Notes: generated from the letters alone by a model not told the origin. Shown: positions 16,131 through 25,072, counted from the first letter of the stretch. The stretch is DNA of 64,000 bases from JBBECF01 sp040881945 (GCA_040881945.1 JBBECF010000130.1:26376-90375), one strand, 5' to 3'. Program-made: numbers and translations.

Positions 16131-16982
16131 ATGCCCTACGCCAATCCCGACAGCCTGGTCAGCACGCAGTGGCTGGCCGACCACCTGACGTCGCCCGACC
16201 TGCGCGTCGTCGACGGCACCTACTACCTGCCGACGCAGGGCAAGGACGCGCGCGCCGAATACGAGGGCCGACACATTCCCGGCGCCGTGTTCTTCGACAT
16301 CGATGAGATCGCGGACACCGACCGCGACCTGCCGCACATGCTGCCGAGCCCCGAGAAGTTCTCGGCGCGCGTGCGCAAGCTGGGCCTCGGCGACGGCAAC
16401 CGCATCGTCGTCTATGACGCCCACGGCATGATGAGCGCCGCCCGCGTCTGGTGGACCTTCCGGGTGTTCGGGCACGACGACGTGGCGGTGCTCGACGGCG
16501 GCCTGCCGAAGTGGCTGGCCGAGGGGCGTCCGGTCGAGGACACGCCGCCGCAACCGCGCGAGCGCCACTTCACGGCGCGCATGAACCATCTGCTGGTGCG
16601 CGACATCGAGCAGGTGAAGGCGAATCTCGAAAGGCGCGCCGAACAGGTGCTCGACGCGCGCAGCCCCGGGCGCTTCAAGGGCACGGAACCCGAGCTCTGG
16701 CCGGGCCGCCGCGCCGGCCATATCCCGGGCAGCCTCAATCTGCCGTTCACCGATTTGCTCGACCCGCAGACCAAGACCTTCCTGCCGGCCGAGCGGCTGG
16801 CCGAGCGCTTCCGCGCGGCCGGCGTCGATCCGGCGCGGCCGGTGGTCACGACCTGCGGCTCGGGCGTGACGGCGTCGGTGCTGGCTTTCGGCCTGCACCT
16901 GCTCGGCCGCAAGGACGTGGCGGTCTATGACGGGTCATGGGCGGAATGGGGCCGGCCGGGCGACACCCCCGTCGAGACGTGA
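16131..16982 (+). CDS. sseA: 3-mercaptopyruvate sulfurtransferase
   Basis: Two-domain rhodanese of 283 residues that moves sulfur from 3-mercaptopyruvate to an acceptor. The inactive N-terminal rhodanese domain (about 1-145) carries EYEGRHIPGAVFFDID. The C-terminal domain carries DARSPGRFKGTEPE and the active-site loop with C242 in CGSGVTAS. A CG(S/T)G loop indicates mercaptopyruvate rather than thiosulfate preference (CRKG). ATG 16131 is 26 bp after the AlaX stop. With cysK, this suggests a cysteine synthesis/turnover operon. Confidence 0.9.
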   Translation: MPYANPDSLVSTQWLADHLTSPDLRVVDGTYYLPTQGKDARAEYEGRHIPGAVFFDIDEIADTDRDLPHMLPSPEKFSARVRKLGLGDGNRIVVYDAHGMMSAARVWWTFRVFGHDDVAVLDGGLPKWLAEGRPVEDTPPQPRERHFTARMNHLLVRDIEQVKANLERRAEQVLDARSPGRFKGTEPELWPGRRAGHIPGSLNLPFTDLLDPQTKTFLPAERLAERFRAAGVDPARPVVTTCGSGVTASVLAFGLHLLGRKDVAVYDGSWAEWGRPGDTPVET

Positions 16983-17965
16983 ACATCCGCCGCTACCGGG
17001 ACGCCGATTTCGCCGACGTCGTCGCCCTGTGGGACGCCTGCGGGCTCAACGTGCCGTACAACGACCCGGCCCGCGACATCCCGTTCCTGCGCGACAGCCC
17101 CAACGCACAGCTCTTCGTCGCGGACGAGGACGGCCGGCTCGTCGGCACGATCATGCTCGGCCATGACGGCCATCGCGGCTGGCTCTACCGCCTGGCCGTC
17201 GCGTCGGACTGCCGCGGCCGGGGCTTCGGCCGCGCCCTGGTCGACGAGGCCGAGCGCTGGCTGGCCGCGCGCGGCGTCGCCAAGGTCAACCTGATGATCC
17301 GCGGCGGCAACGCGGCGGTGCGCGACGTCTACGCCCGCCTCGGTTATGCGATCGAGCCGCGGATCGTCATGTCCCGGTGGCTCGACGACTCGCGCCGGCC
17401 GGCGGACGACGGCGGCATCGAGGTGGTCATTACCTATCTGCAGATGACCGCGCCGCCGACCAGGCCCACCGTGCCGGTGCCGCCGGCCAAGCTGGCGCTG
17501 TTGCGCGCCGAGAACCCGCCGGTCGCCTTCTACCGCTACCTCTACGACACCGTCGGCGAGCCGTGGTTCTGGATCGACCGCCGGAAACTCGACGACGAGA
17601 CGCTGGCCGCCATCCTCGCCGACCCGCTTGTGGAACTGTACGTCCTCTATGTCGGCGGCGTGCCGGCCGGCTATGTCGAGCTCGACCGCCGGTCCGAACC
17701 GGACATCAACCTCGCCTATTTCGGCCTGATGCCGGAATTCACCGGCCGCGGCCTGGGGCCGTTCTTGCTGAATTGGGCGGTGGACGCCGCCTGGCAGCAC
17801 CGGCCGCGGCGCCTGACCGTCGATACCTGCACGCTCGATCACCCCAAGGCACTGGCGGTCTATCAGCGCGCCGGCTTCGTGCCCTATCGCCAGGAGCGCA
17901 AGACGATCGACGACCCACGCCGGACCGGCCTGATCCGGCCGCAATTCGAGCCCCGCCGGCCCTGA
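16979..17965 (+). CDS. Tandem GNAT N-acetyltransferase (YpeA-like plus second GNAT domain)
   Basis: Predicted acetyl-CoA-dependent acetyltransferase with two GNAT folds in 328 residues. Domain 1 (about 1-140) resembles YpeA: IRRYRDADFADVVALWDACGL, GTIMLGHDGHRGWLYRLAV and the acetyl-CoA loop CRGRGFGRAL. Domain 2 (about 165-320) has FYRYLYDTVGEPWFW, YVELDRRSEPDINLAYFGL and the loop FTGRGLGPFLL. The start is GTG 16979, overlapping the sulfurtransferase stop (GTGA), so it is the last gene of the operon. Acceptor substrate unknown. A longer ATG start at 16937 would overlap more and is less likely. Confidence 0.82.
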   Translation: MNIRRYRDADFADVVALWDACGLNVPYNDPARDIPFLRDSPNAQLFVADEDGRLVGTIMLGHDGHRGWLYRLAVASDCRGRGFGRALVDEAERWLAARGVAKVNLMIRGGNAAVRDVYARLGYAIEPRIVMSRWLDDSRRPADDGGIEVVITYLQMTAPPTRPTVPVPPAKLALLRAENPPVAFYRYLYDTVGEPWFWIDRRKLDDETLAAILADPLVELYVLYVGGVPAGYVELDRRSEPDINLAYFGLMPEFTGRGLGPFLLNWAVDAAWQHRPRRLTVDTCTLDHPKALAVYQRAGFVPYRQERKTIDDPRRTGLIRPQFEPRRP

Positions 17966-18018
17966 GCGGAGGCCCCCTTTCGGCGCAACGATTGCGCGTC
18001 GTACACAACCTTTAGCGG

Positions 18019-18047
18019 TTGACTTAGAGTTGTGTGCATCATATGGT
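18019..18047 (+). promoter_or_regulatory. Sigma-70-like promoter with flanking inverted repeats, upstream of the PAS_5 gene
   Basis: TTGACT (18019-18024), 17 bp, TATGGT (18042-18047). Two inverted repeats overlap it: ACACAAC (18003-18009) with GTTGTGT (18029-18035), and GTGCAT (18034-18039) with ATGCAC (18048-18053). This is the most promoter-like stretch in the window and is conspicuously AT-rich. The predicted transcription start is near 18054. Confidence 0.55.
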
Positions 18048-18114
18048 ATGCACCTATTAGGTGTGGCTCTGCCGCATCCGCGGCAGACCATCGGCGATTG
18101 CGGGCAAAAGCTCG

Positions 18115-18618
18115 GTGGATGGTACTTTTTCCGACAAGCGGATCGGACTTCGGGAGATCCGATACGCCCGGATCGTCACGGTCGCCGGTCACCTCGATCG
18201 CAAGCGCGGAACACGACCATTCCCGGCGCGCGCCGATATACTTCCGGAGGAACTCCGCTGCGCGCTCGGCAGGATCGTCCTCCTCGACGTGCGGTATGAT
18301 CCGCTCGACTTCGTCTTCCGCCTCCACGGAAGCAAGATCGCGGCGATGGACCGCGTCGAAATGACCGGCAAGAGCGTCCGCGACTTAAGGCCGGCTGCCT
18401 ACCGCGACATTCTGATCCGCCACTACACCGAGGCCGTGACCGAGCGGGCCCCGCTCTTCCACGAAATCGTCGTCGCCGCGGACCATGCCTGCGACAGCTA
18501 TCAGCGGGCGATCATCCCGTTGTCGGACGATGGCGCGTCTATTAACATGCTGCTCATCGTCGCGGACTGGAAAAGCGACCTCGACTTCATCTGGCCGAAG
18601 GTCTTAGGCCTGGAATAA
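18115..18618 (+). CDS. PAS_5-type sensory domain protein
   Basis: Single-domain cytosolic protein of about 167 residues resembling the alphaproteobacterial PAS_5 family. The diagnostic stretch is PFPARADILPEELR, then GRIVLLDVRYDPLDFVFRLHGSKI, MTGKSVRDLRP and the terminal YQRAIIPLSDDGASINMLL. No output domain is attached, so it probably signals through a partner or modulates another protein. The start is uncertain: GTG 18115 gives about 38 residues before the conserved core, and GTG 18061 is also in frame. It sits between a well-formed promoter and hemN. Function unknown. Confidence 0.72.
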   Translation: MDGTFSDKRIGLREIRYARIVTVAGHLDRKRGTRPFPARADILPEELRCALGRIVLLDVRYDPLDFVFRLHGSKIAAMDRVEMTGKSVRDLRPAAYRDILIRHYTEAVTERAPLFHEIVVAADHACDSYQRAIIPLSDDGASINMLLIVADWKSDLDFIWPKVLGLE

Positions 18619-18668
18619 CGGCCGTTCCGGGGGTTCGGCCGGTCCGGCCGCCGCCGCCGGCGCGGGGA

Positions 18669-18682
18669 TTGATCCAAATCAA
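18669..18682 (+). promoter_or_regulatory. FNR/FixK (Anr)-type operator upstream of hemN
   Basis: TTGAT-CCAA-ATCAA is a perfect match to the FNR/FixK half-site palindrome. Its centre (18675.5) lies 43.5 bp before the hemN ATG. A -10-like TAAAGT at 18706-18711 would put transcription start near 18717-18718, with the operator at -41.5, the class II activation position. hemN activation under low oxygen by FNR/FixK proteins is known in alphaproteobacteria. Confidence 0.8.
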
Positions 18683-18718
18683 GGCGATCCAGGCGCCGAG
18701 CGCCGTAAAGTACTTAAC

Positions 18719-20056
18719 ATGAACATGGAAATGTTGTTGCGCTACGACGCGCCGGTGCCGCGCTACACGAGCTATCCGACGGCGCCGCACTTCCATGCCG
18801 GCGTCGACGCCGAGACCTACGGCGAATGGCTCGGGCGGCTCGGCGACGGCGACATGCTGTCGCTTTACCTGCACGTGCCGTTCTGCGCCGAGATGTGTTG
18901 GTACTGCGGCTGCCACACCAAGGTGGTGCGCCAGTACCGGCCGGTCGGCGAGTACGCGGGGCTGCTCGAGCGCGAGGTCGCGCTGGTCGCCGCGGCGATC
19001 CCGGCGCGGCCCGCGGTGCACCACATCCATTGGGGCGGCGGCACGCCCAACATGCTGTCGGCGGCCGACTTTGCCGGGCTGATGACGGCCATCGGCGAAC
19101 ACTTCCACCTCGCCGCCAACGCCGAGGTGGCGGTGGAGATCGATCCGCGCACCCTGACCGACGACCGGGCGGCCGCCATGGCGGCGGCCGGCGTCACCCG
19201 GGCGAGCCTCGGCGTCCAGGACTTCAATCCCGAGGTGCAGGCGGCGGTCAACCGCGTTCAGCCCTTCGAGCTCGTCAGGACGGTCGTGCAGCGGTTGCGC
19301 GCCGCGGGGATCGATCGGATCAACTTCGACCTGATGTACGGCCTGCCGCGCCAAACCGTCGAGCATGTGACGCGGACGGTCGATCTGGCGGCCGAGCTGG
19401 CGCCGGATCGGCTCGCCGTCTTCGGCTATGCCCATGTGCCGTGGATGAAGACGCATCAGCGGATGATCGACGAAGCGGCGCTACCGGGCGCCGCCGAGCG
19501 CCTGGCGCAGGCCGCGGCGGCGGCGGCGCGGCTGGCCGGGAACGGCTATCGGCGCATCGGTCTCGACCACTACGCCCGTCCCGACGACGCCATGACCCGC
19601 GCCCTCGACGAGGGCCGGCTGCGGCGCAACTTCCAGGGCTACACGACCGACCCGTCGAGCGCGCTGCTCGGCTTCGGCGCCTCGGCCATCGGCGCCCTGG
19701 CCGAGGGCTATGTGCAGAACGCGGTGCCGTTGCGCGCTTACGGCGAGGCCGTCCGCGACGGCCGCCTCGCGGTGACGCGCGGCGTCCGGGCGAGCGCCGA
19801 CGACAGGCTGCGCCGCGCCGTGATCGAACGGCTGATGTGCGACCTGGCAGTCGATCTGACCGATCTCGGCGCCGACCCGGACGCGTTCGCCGCGGAACTG
19901 TCGGCGCTGGCGCCGATGTGGCGCGACGGCCTGGTCGAGATCGATGGCAACCGGCTGCGCGTGACCGAGCCGGGCCGCCCCCTGGTGCGCACCGTGTGCG
20001 CCGCGTTCGACCGCTACTTGCAGACGGGTAAAGCGCGACACAGCCGGGCGGTCTGA
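18719..20056 (+). CDS. hemN: Oxygen-independent coproporphyrinogen III oxidase
   Basis: Radical-SAM enzyme that decarboxylates coproporphyrinogen III to protoporphyrinogen IX without oxygen. The 445 residues open with VPRYTSYPTAPHF, diagnostic of HemN rather than HemW. The cluster motif is CxxxCxxCxC with C56, C60, C63 and C65. HWGGGTPN and the C-terminal HemN domain (DDRLRRAVIERLMCDLAVDL) follow. Three in-frame ATGs (18719, 18725, 18731) lie together and the predicted transcript starts within 2 bp of the first. An FNR/FixK box upstream implies induction at low oxygen. Confidence 0.95.
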   Translation: MNMEMLLRYDAPVPRYTSYPTAPHFHAGVDAETYGEWLGRLGDGDMLSLYLHVPFCAEMCWYCGCHTKVVRQYRPVGEYAGLLEREVALVAAAIPARPAVHHIHWGGGTPNMLSAADFAGLMTAIGEHFHLAANAEVAVEIDPRTLTDDRAAAMAAAGVTRASLGVQDFNPEVQAAVNRVQPFELVRTVVQRLRAAGIDRINFDLMYGLPRQTVEHVTRTVDLAAELAPDRLAVFGYAHVPWMKTHQRMIDEAALPGAAERLAQAAAAAARLAGNGYRRIGLDHYARPDDAMTRALDEGRLRRNFQGYTTDPSSALLGFGASAIGALAEGYVQNAVPLRAYGEAVRDGRLAVTRGVRASADDRLRRAVIERLMCDLAVDLTDLGADPDAFAAELSALAPMWRDGLVEIDGNRLRVTEPGRPLVRTVCAAFDRYLQTGKARHSRAV

Positions 20057-20127
20057 CCCCGCCCCGTCGTGCTGCGCGTGGTTCGCCTGGCGCCCCCAGC
20101 CGGGCAAGCGGAGACCGGGAGGACACC

Positions 20128-21414
20128 ATGCACGCTGCCAGTCGCCTGCCCGCGCATACCCAACGCACCCTCGCCCTCGTCCTCGCCGGAGGGCGCGGCA
20201 GTCGGCTGCAGGAGCTGACCCAACGGCGCGCAAAGCCGGCGGTGCCGTTCGGCGGCAACTACCGCATCATCGACTTCACCCTGTCGAACTGTGTCAATTC
20301 CGGCCTGCGCCGCATCGGCGTGCTCACCCAGTACAAGGCGCACGACCTGATCCATCATGTCCGGCGCGCCTGGGGCTTCCTACGCCCCGAACTCGACGAG
20401 TTCGTCGAGCTGCTGCCGGCGCAGCAGCGCACGCCCCAGGAAGACTGGTATAGCGGCACCGCGGACGCGGTCTATCAGAACCTGGACATCGTCCGCCAGC
20501 ATCGCCCCGACCTGGTCCTCGTGCTGGCCGGCGACCATGTCTACAAGATGGACTACACGAAGCTGCTGGCCTGGCATGTGGAGCGCGCGGCGGACGTGAC
20601 CGTCGCCTGCATCGAGGTGCCGCTGCACAGCGCGCGGGCGTTCGGGGTGATGGAAGTCGACCGCGACCACCGGGTCATCGGTTTCCTCGAGAAACCGGAG
20701 CGGCCGCCCTGCATGCCGGCGAGCCCCGACCAGGCGCTGGCGAGCATGGGGATCTACGTTTTCAATGCCGAGTTCCTCTACCGGCAGCTCGTTCGAGACG
20801 CCAGCCGGCCGGACTCCAGGCACGACTTCGGCGGCGACCTCTTGCCGTATCTCGTGCCGCGGCATCGGGTCTTCGCCTACCCCTTCCGGCAGGCTTGCGT
20901 CGGCAGCGGCGCCGCCGCCGAGCCTTACTGGCGCGACGTCGGCACGCTCGACGCCTACTGGGCCGCCAACCTCGACCTCACCGCCGCGGTCCCCGGCCTC
21001 GACCTGTACGACCCCAACTGGCCGATCGGCGCGGACCGGAGGCCGCGGCCGCCTACGAAATTCGTTTGCGACCAGGACGGGCGGCGCGGCACGGCCGTCG
21101 ATAGCCTGGTGGCCGACGGCTGCGTCGTTTCCGGGGCGACGGTGCGGCGGTCGGTCCTGTCCACCGACGTCGCCGTCGAGACCGGCGCCGTGGTCGAGGA
21201 GTCGGTGCTTTTGCCGAACAGCGTGGTCGGGCGCGGTTGCCGCCTGCGCCGCGTCATCCTCGACGAGGGCTGCCGCGTCCCCGCCGGGCTGTCCATCGGC
21301 GGCGCTCCCCAGCACGACACTCTGCCTTTGCCGCGGACGCCGGCCGGCGTGACGCTCCTCACCGCCGACGCACTGGATCGGCTCGATTGCCCCGCTACGG
21401 CGGTCGCGGTCTAA
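20128..21414 (+). CDS. glgC: Glucose-1-phosphate adenylyltransferase
   Basis: Makes ADP-glucose from ATP and glucose 1-phosphate for glycogen synthesis. The 428 residues carry the nucleotide loop GGRGSRLQELTQRRAKPAVPFGG (broken here after residue 20 of the motif only by notation) near 21-43. They also show the GTADAVYQN and AGDHVYKMDY motifs, the sugar-binding EKPE, and a C-terminal left-handed beta-helix (VVSGATVRRSVLSTDV region). ATG 20128 follows a GGGAGGA ribosome site. No glgA, glgB or glgX is next to it. Its stop overlaps the convergent aminotransferase stop by 3-4 bp. Confidence 0.94.
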   Translation: MHAASRLPAHTQRTLALVLAGGRGSRLQELTQRRAKPAVPFGGNYRIIDFTLSNCVNSGLRRIGVLTQYKAHDLIHHVRRAWGFLRPELDEFVELLPAQQRTPQEDWYSGTADAVYQNLDIVRQHRPDLVLVLAGDHVYKMDYTKLLAWHVERAADVTVACIEVPLHSARAFGVMEVDRDHRVIGFLEKPERPPCMPASPDQALASMGIYVFNAEFLYRQLVRDASRPDSRHDFGGDLLPYLVPRHRVFAYPFRQACVGSGAAAEPYWRDVGTLDAYWAANLDLTAAVPGLDLYDPNWPIGADRRPRPPTKFVCDQDGRRGTAVDSLVADGCVVSGATVRRSVLSTDVAVETGAVVEESVLLPNSVVGRGCRLRRVILDEGCRVPAGLSIGGAPQHDTLPLPRTPAGVTLLTADALDRLDCPATAVAV

Positions 21415-22730
21415 CTCGCCACGAGCAGTTCCGTGCGGTCCGAAACGAAACCGTCGAACGCCGCGACGAGGCCGTCGAACTCGGGTTCGCCCATCGGCAG
21501 CGAACAGAGCATGAGGCCGCGCGGCGTCACGTACTGACCGCGCGCCAGCATCTCGAGATGGAACAGATGCTTGAGCATCGGGTCGGCGCCCGCGGTGTCG
21601 CCGGCCGATCGGATCGGGCCGGTCGTGAAATGCACGGTCATGATCGAGCCCTGTCCCGTCACCTGCATCGGCGCCCGATGCCTGGCGATGACCTCGGCCA
21701 GGCGCCGCCGCAGGGCCTCGCCCTTCTCATTGAAGACCCGCGCCGTTTCCGGCGTGTAGACCTGGGCCATGCCCGCATGGCCGGCCGCCATCGTCAGCCG
21801 GTCCTGATTGAACGTGCCGGCGTGGTACAGGGCCTGCGGCCGGCGCGGGTCGAACCGCTGCATGATCTCGGTTCGCCCGCCGAAGGCGCCGAAGCTGCTG
21901 CCGCCGCCGATGTATTTCCCGAGCGTCGTCATATCCGGCGTGATTCCCAGGCGCGCCTGGAGCCCGCCGGCGGACAGGCGCGAGGTGATCACCTCGTCGA
22001 AGATCAGGACGATGCCGTGACGGCTCGCGGCCTGGCGCAGCGCCTGCAGGAACGACGGGTCGGCCGGGATGCTCCCGCCGGCGCCGAGCATCGGCTCGAT
22101 GACGATGGCCGCCAGCTCGTTCGCGTTGCGCTCGATCAGCCGAAGCGTCGCCTCGATATCGTTGTAAGGCGCGACAACGAAGGGAAAGGGCGCGTTGAGC
22201 GGGGCTTCGCCGGCCGTGAAGATGAAGCAGCCGCCGTGATAGGCGCCCTCGAAGACCATGATCTTCTGCCGGCCGGTGTGAACGCGCGCCGTGCCGAAGG
22301 CGTACAGATTCGCCTCGGTGCCGGAGTTGCAGAAGCGCACCGAGTCGAGCGACGGAAACCGCTCGCACAGCAGTTCCGCGAGCCGCGCCTCGTCCTCGCC
22401 CGGCCCGCCCAGGACGAGGCCGCCATCGACGGCCTTCTTCAACGCCGCCGCGATGACCGGATCGGAATGGCCGAAGAGTCCGGCGCCGTATTCGCCCACA
22501 TAGTCGGCATAGCGATGGCCGTCGGCGTCCCACACATGCGCCCCGTCGCCGCGCGTCAGCGTCAAGGGAAACGGGTGGAAATACAGCAGGCTGCGCGTAT
22601 TGCCGCCGGGCATGAAGCGGCACGCCCGGGCGAAGAGCGCGCCGCTCGCGCCGTTCGCCGACGCATAACGCGCCTCCAGATCCCGGCAGATCTCCGCCAG
22701 ATCGGCGGCGTTTCGCAGTACCACGGTCAT
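21411..22730 (-). CDS. Class III aminotransferase, glutamate-1-semialdehyde aminomutase-like
   Basis: PLP enzyme of 439 residues. It shows GAGLFGHSDP, FCNSGTEANLYAF (cofactor phosphate site), FEGAYHGG, IFDEVITSRL and the schiff-base lysine K272 in TLGKYIGGGSSFGAFGG. This is the HemL-like branch of class III enzymes, but the context is catabolic, not heme synthesis, so a catabolic amine or amino-acid substrate is more likely. It is the last gene of the operon, overlapping the molybdenum-hydroxylase large subunit by 4 bp (ATGA). Confidence 0.85.
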   Translation of the reverse strand: MTVVLRNAADLAEICRDLEARYASANGASGALFARACRFMPGGNTRSLLYFHPFPLTLTRGDGAHVWDADGHRYADYVGEYGAGLFGHSDPVIAAALKKAVDGGLVLGGPGEDEARLAELLCERFPSLDSVRFCNSGTEANLYAFGTARVHTGRQKIMVFEGAYHGGCFIFTAGEAPLNAPFPFVVAPYNDIEATLRLIERNANELAAIVIEPMLGAGGSIPADPSFLQALRQAASRHGIVLIFDEVITSRLSAGGLQARLGITPDMTTLGKYIGGGSSFGAFGGRTEIMQRFDPRRPQALYHAGTFNQDRLTMAAGHAGMAQVYTPETARVFNEKGEALRRRLAEVIARHRAPMQVTGQGSIMTVHFTTGPIRSAGDTAGADPMLKHLFHLEMLARGQYVTPRGLMLCSLPMGEPEFDGLVAAFDGFVSDRTELLVAS

Positions 22731-25072
22731 TTTCGGCCATCCCCCCGAGCGGCGCGTTCCGCCTTCTCCTTCAGCGCCTTCACCACCTTATCCGGCGTGA
22801 TCGGCAGATCATAGACCCGCGTCCCGATCGCGTCGGCGACCGCATTGGCAATCGAGGCGGCGACCGGGGCGAAGGCCGGCTCGCCCATGCCCTTGGCCCC
22901 GTAGGGGCCGAGGCCGCTTCGCGACTCAAGCACGATCGCCAGGATCTCCGGCACGTCCTCCGACGTCGGGATCAGGTACTCGCTGAGCGACGGCGAGATC
23001 ACCTGCCCGTCCCGATACAGCATTTGCTCGCACAAGGCGAACCCCTGGCCCATCAGGGCGCTGCCCTCGATCTGGCCTTTCACGGCCTGCATGTTGATCG
23101 CCTGGCCGACATCGTGCGCGCCGACGCTCTTGAGAACCGTGACCTCGCCGGTTTCCGTGTCGACCGCCACCTCCGCGGCATGCGCCCCGTAGGTGAAATC
23201 CGGGAAGACTTCGCCCTGTCCGGTCTCGGGATCGATGCCCTCGCTGAACGGCGCGCGAAAGATCGCGAGGTCGTGCCGGTGGATGCCCTCTCCGGCGCAG
23301 ATCCGGACCAGCCGCTCGAAGTTCATGCAGCGACTCGGATCGTCGGTGACGAAGACCTTCGAATCGCCCAGATCCAGGTCGTCCGGCGACACGCCGAATT
23401 CCTGGGCGGCGCGGCCCAACAGGTTCTGCCGCACCCGCGTGGCCGCGAGCTTGGTCGCGTTGCCGGACATGTACAAGGCGCGGCTCGCCGAGGAGGTTCC
23501 GGCCAAGGGATTGAGCATCGAGTCGCCGAAATAGACGACCACCTTGGTCATTGGAACGCCGAGCACCTCGGCGGCGATCTGCGCCAGGGACGACGACTGG
23601 CCGGCCCCGATATCCGTGACCGCGCAACGAACGACGACCGTGCCGTCGACCTCGACGCCGACCCATGCCTCGCTGGTGTCCTTGAACCAGCGTATGCGGC
23701 CATAGCTTTGTTGATAGCAGGCGATGCCGCGGCCGAACTTGACCGGTCCGTCCTCGGGCCTGCGGTCCCCCAGGGCCTCGAGCGCCGCCGTCGCGCAGCG
23801 GTCCGACCAGACGGCGCTTTGGATGATCTGACCCGTCGCATTGGGCTCCCCGGTCTTGATGAAGTTCCGCCGGCGCACCTCCAGAGGGTCCAGGCCCAAG
23901 GCCTTGGCGATCTCGTCCATCTGACCCTCGTTGGCGACGCAGGCCTGCATCGTCCCGAAGCCGCGGAAGGCACAGGTCGGCAGGTTGTTGGTTGCGGCAA
24001 CGACCGAGTCGACATGCAGGTTGTCGACCCGGTAGGGACCCGGCGCACCGATCGTCGCGTAGAGCAGCACATAGGGGCTGAGCTTCGAATAGGCGCCCGA
24101 ATCGGCAAGCAGATCGACCTTCATCGCCGTGATCTTGCCGTCGCGCTTGACCCCGGTCCGGTGCCGGATCCGGAACGGGTGACGGTTGCCGTGCGTTACG
24201 AACGATTCTTCGCGGGAGACCACGAGGCGGACCGGCCGGCGCGTGCGCACCGCGAGCAGGGCGAGCATCGTCTCGATGCCCATGCCTTCCTTGCCGCCGA
24301 AGCCGCCGCCGACATACATCGCCTGGACGTGGACGCGGTTGTGCGGCACCCCGAGCGCGTCGGCGACCGAGCGGAAGTGCTCGACCACTTGGGTCGCGAC
24401 CTTGATGTTGATCACGTCGCTGTCGTCGAGCCAGGCGATTCCCGCCTCCGGCTCGAGGAAGGCTTGCTCCTGCACTTGCGTCGTGTAGGTCCGCTCGATC
24501 ACCAGGTCGGCCTCGGCGAAGCCCTTGTCGACGTCGCCTTTGCGGATCTTGTAGGCGGCAACGACATTGCCCTCGCCCTCGATCTGCGGCGCACCCGGCT
24601 TTAACGCCTCCGCCGGCGAGAAGACGCCGTCCAGGGGCCCGTAGGCGACCTCGATCAAGTCGCGTGCCGCGATCGCGATGTCCTCGGTTTCCGCCGCCAC
24701 CAGGGCGATCGGCTCGCCGTAGAACCTGACCCGGTCGCCGGCCAGGATCGGCTGGGCGGTGTTCTTGGTCTTGCCGCCCGTCTGACCCGGAATGTCGGTC
24801 ACGACCTGGCGATCGGGGAGGTCGAGCCCGGTCAGCACGCAGTGCACGCCGGGCAGCTGGCGCGCCCGATCGGCGTCGATACCGAGGATCCTGGCGCTCG
24901 CCCGATCGGCGCGCAGGATCTTTGCGTGAAGCATGTTCGGCATGACGACGTCGCCGGCATAAATGGTCGTGCCGAACGCCTTGCCGGGCGCATCGGTGCG
25001 CACAAGCGGCCGGCCGATCTGCCGGAACACGACGTTCGCGGCAGCCGCGGCTTCCACGGTCGTGTCGCTCAT
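22727..25072 (-). CDS. Molybdopterin-binding subunit of a xanthine dehydrogenase-family hydroxylase
   Basis: Catalytic subunit (781 residues) of a three-subunit molybdenum hydroxylase. It has the aldehyde-oxidase a/b hammerhead (about 20-140), GGGFGGKEG (E262), CAFRGFGTMQ and the catalytic glutamate in KGMGEPAF. The arginine that contacts xanthine in true xanthine dehydrogenases, 78 residues after the FGGKE glutamate, is replaced in this protein (LYATIGAP region). A substrate other than xanthine is therefore expected: an N-heterocycle, aldehyde or CoA-aryl compound. ATG 25072 overlaps the iron-sulfur subunit stop by 4 bp. The open frame extends upstream but there it runs antiframe to the iron-sulfur gene. 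Confidence 0.88.
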   Translation of the reverse strand: MSDTTVEAAAAANVVFRQIGRPLVRTDAPGKAFGTTIYAGDVVMPNMLHAKILRADRASARILGIDADRARQLPGVHCVLTGLDLPDRQVVTDIPGQTGGKTKNTAQPILAGDRVRFYGEPIALVAAETEDIAIAARDLIEVAYGPLDGVFSPAEALKPGAPQIEGEGNVVAAYKIRKGDVDKGFAEADLVIERTYTTQVQEQAFLEPEAGIAWLDDSDVINIKVATQVVEHFRSVADALGVPHNRVHVQAMYVGGGFGGKEGMGIETMLALLAVRTRRPVRLVVSREESFVTHGNRHPFRIRHRTGVKRDGKITAMKVDLLADSGAYSKLSPYVLLYATIGAPGPYRVDNLHVDSVVAATNNLPTCAFRGFGTMQACVANEGQMDEIAKALGLDPLEVRRRNFIKTGEPNATGQIIQSAVWSDRCATAALEALGDRRPEDGPVKFGRGIACYQQSYGRIRWFKDTSEAWVGVEVDGTVVVRCAVTDIGAGQSSSLAQIAAEVLGVPMTKVVVYFGDSMLNPLAGTSSASRALYMSGNATKLAATRVRQNLLGRAAQEFGVSPDDLDLGDSKVFVTDDPSRCMNFERLVRICAGEGIHRHDLAIFRAPFSEGIDPETGQGEVFPDFTYGAHAAEVAVDTETGEVTVLKSVGAHDVGQAINMQAVKGQIEGSALMGQGFALCEQMLYRDGQVISPSLSEYLIPTSEDVPEILAIVLESRSGLGPYGAKGMGEPAFAPVAASIANAVADAIGTRVYDLPITPDKVVKALKEKAERAARGDGRK

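Noticed and set aside
17983..17997. Intrinsic terminator GCGCAA-CGA-TTGCGC after the GNAT gene
   Set aside because: The stem is short and no T-tract follows; it may be a weak structure only.
22727..25072. Second xanthine dehydrogenase
   Set aside because: It lacks the xanthine-contact arginine at the expected spacing and sits in a hydantoinase operon; another substrate is likelier.
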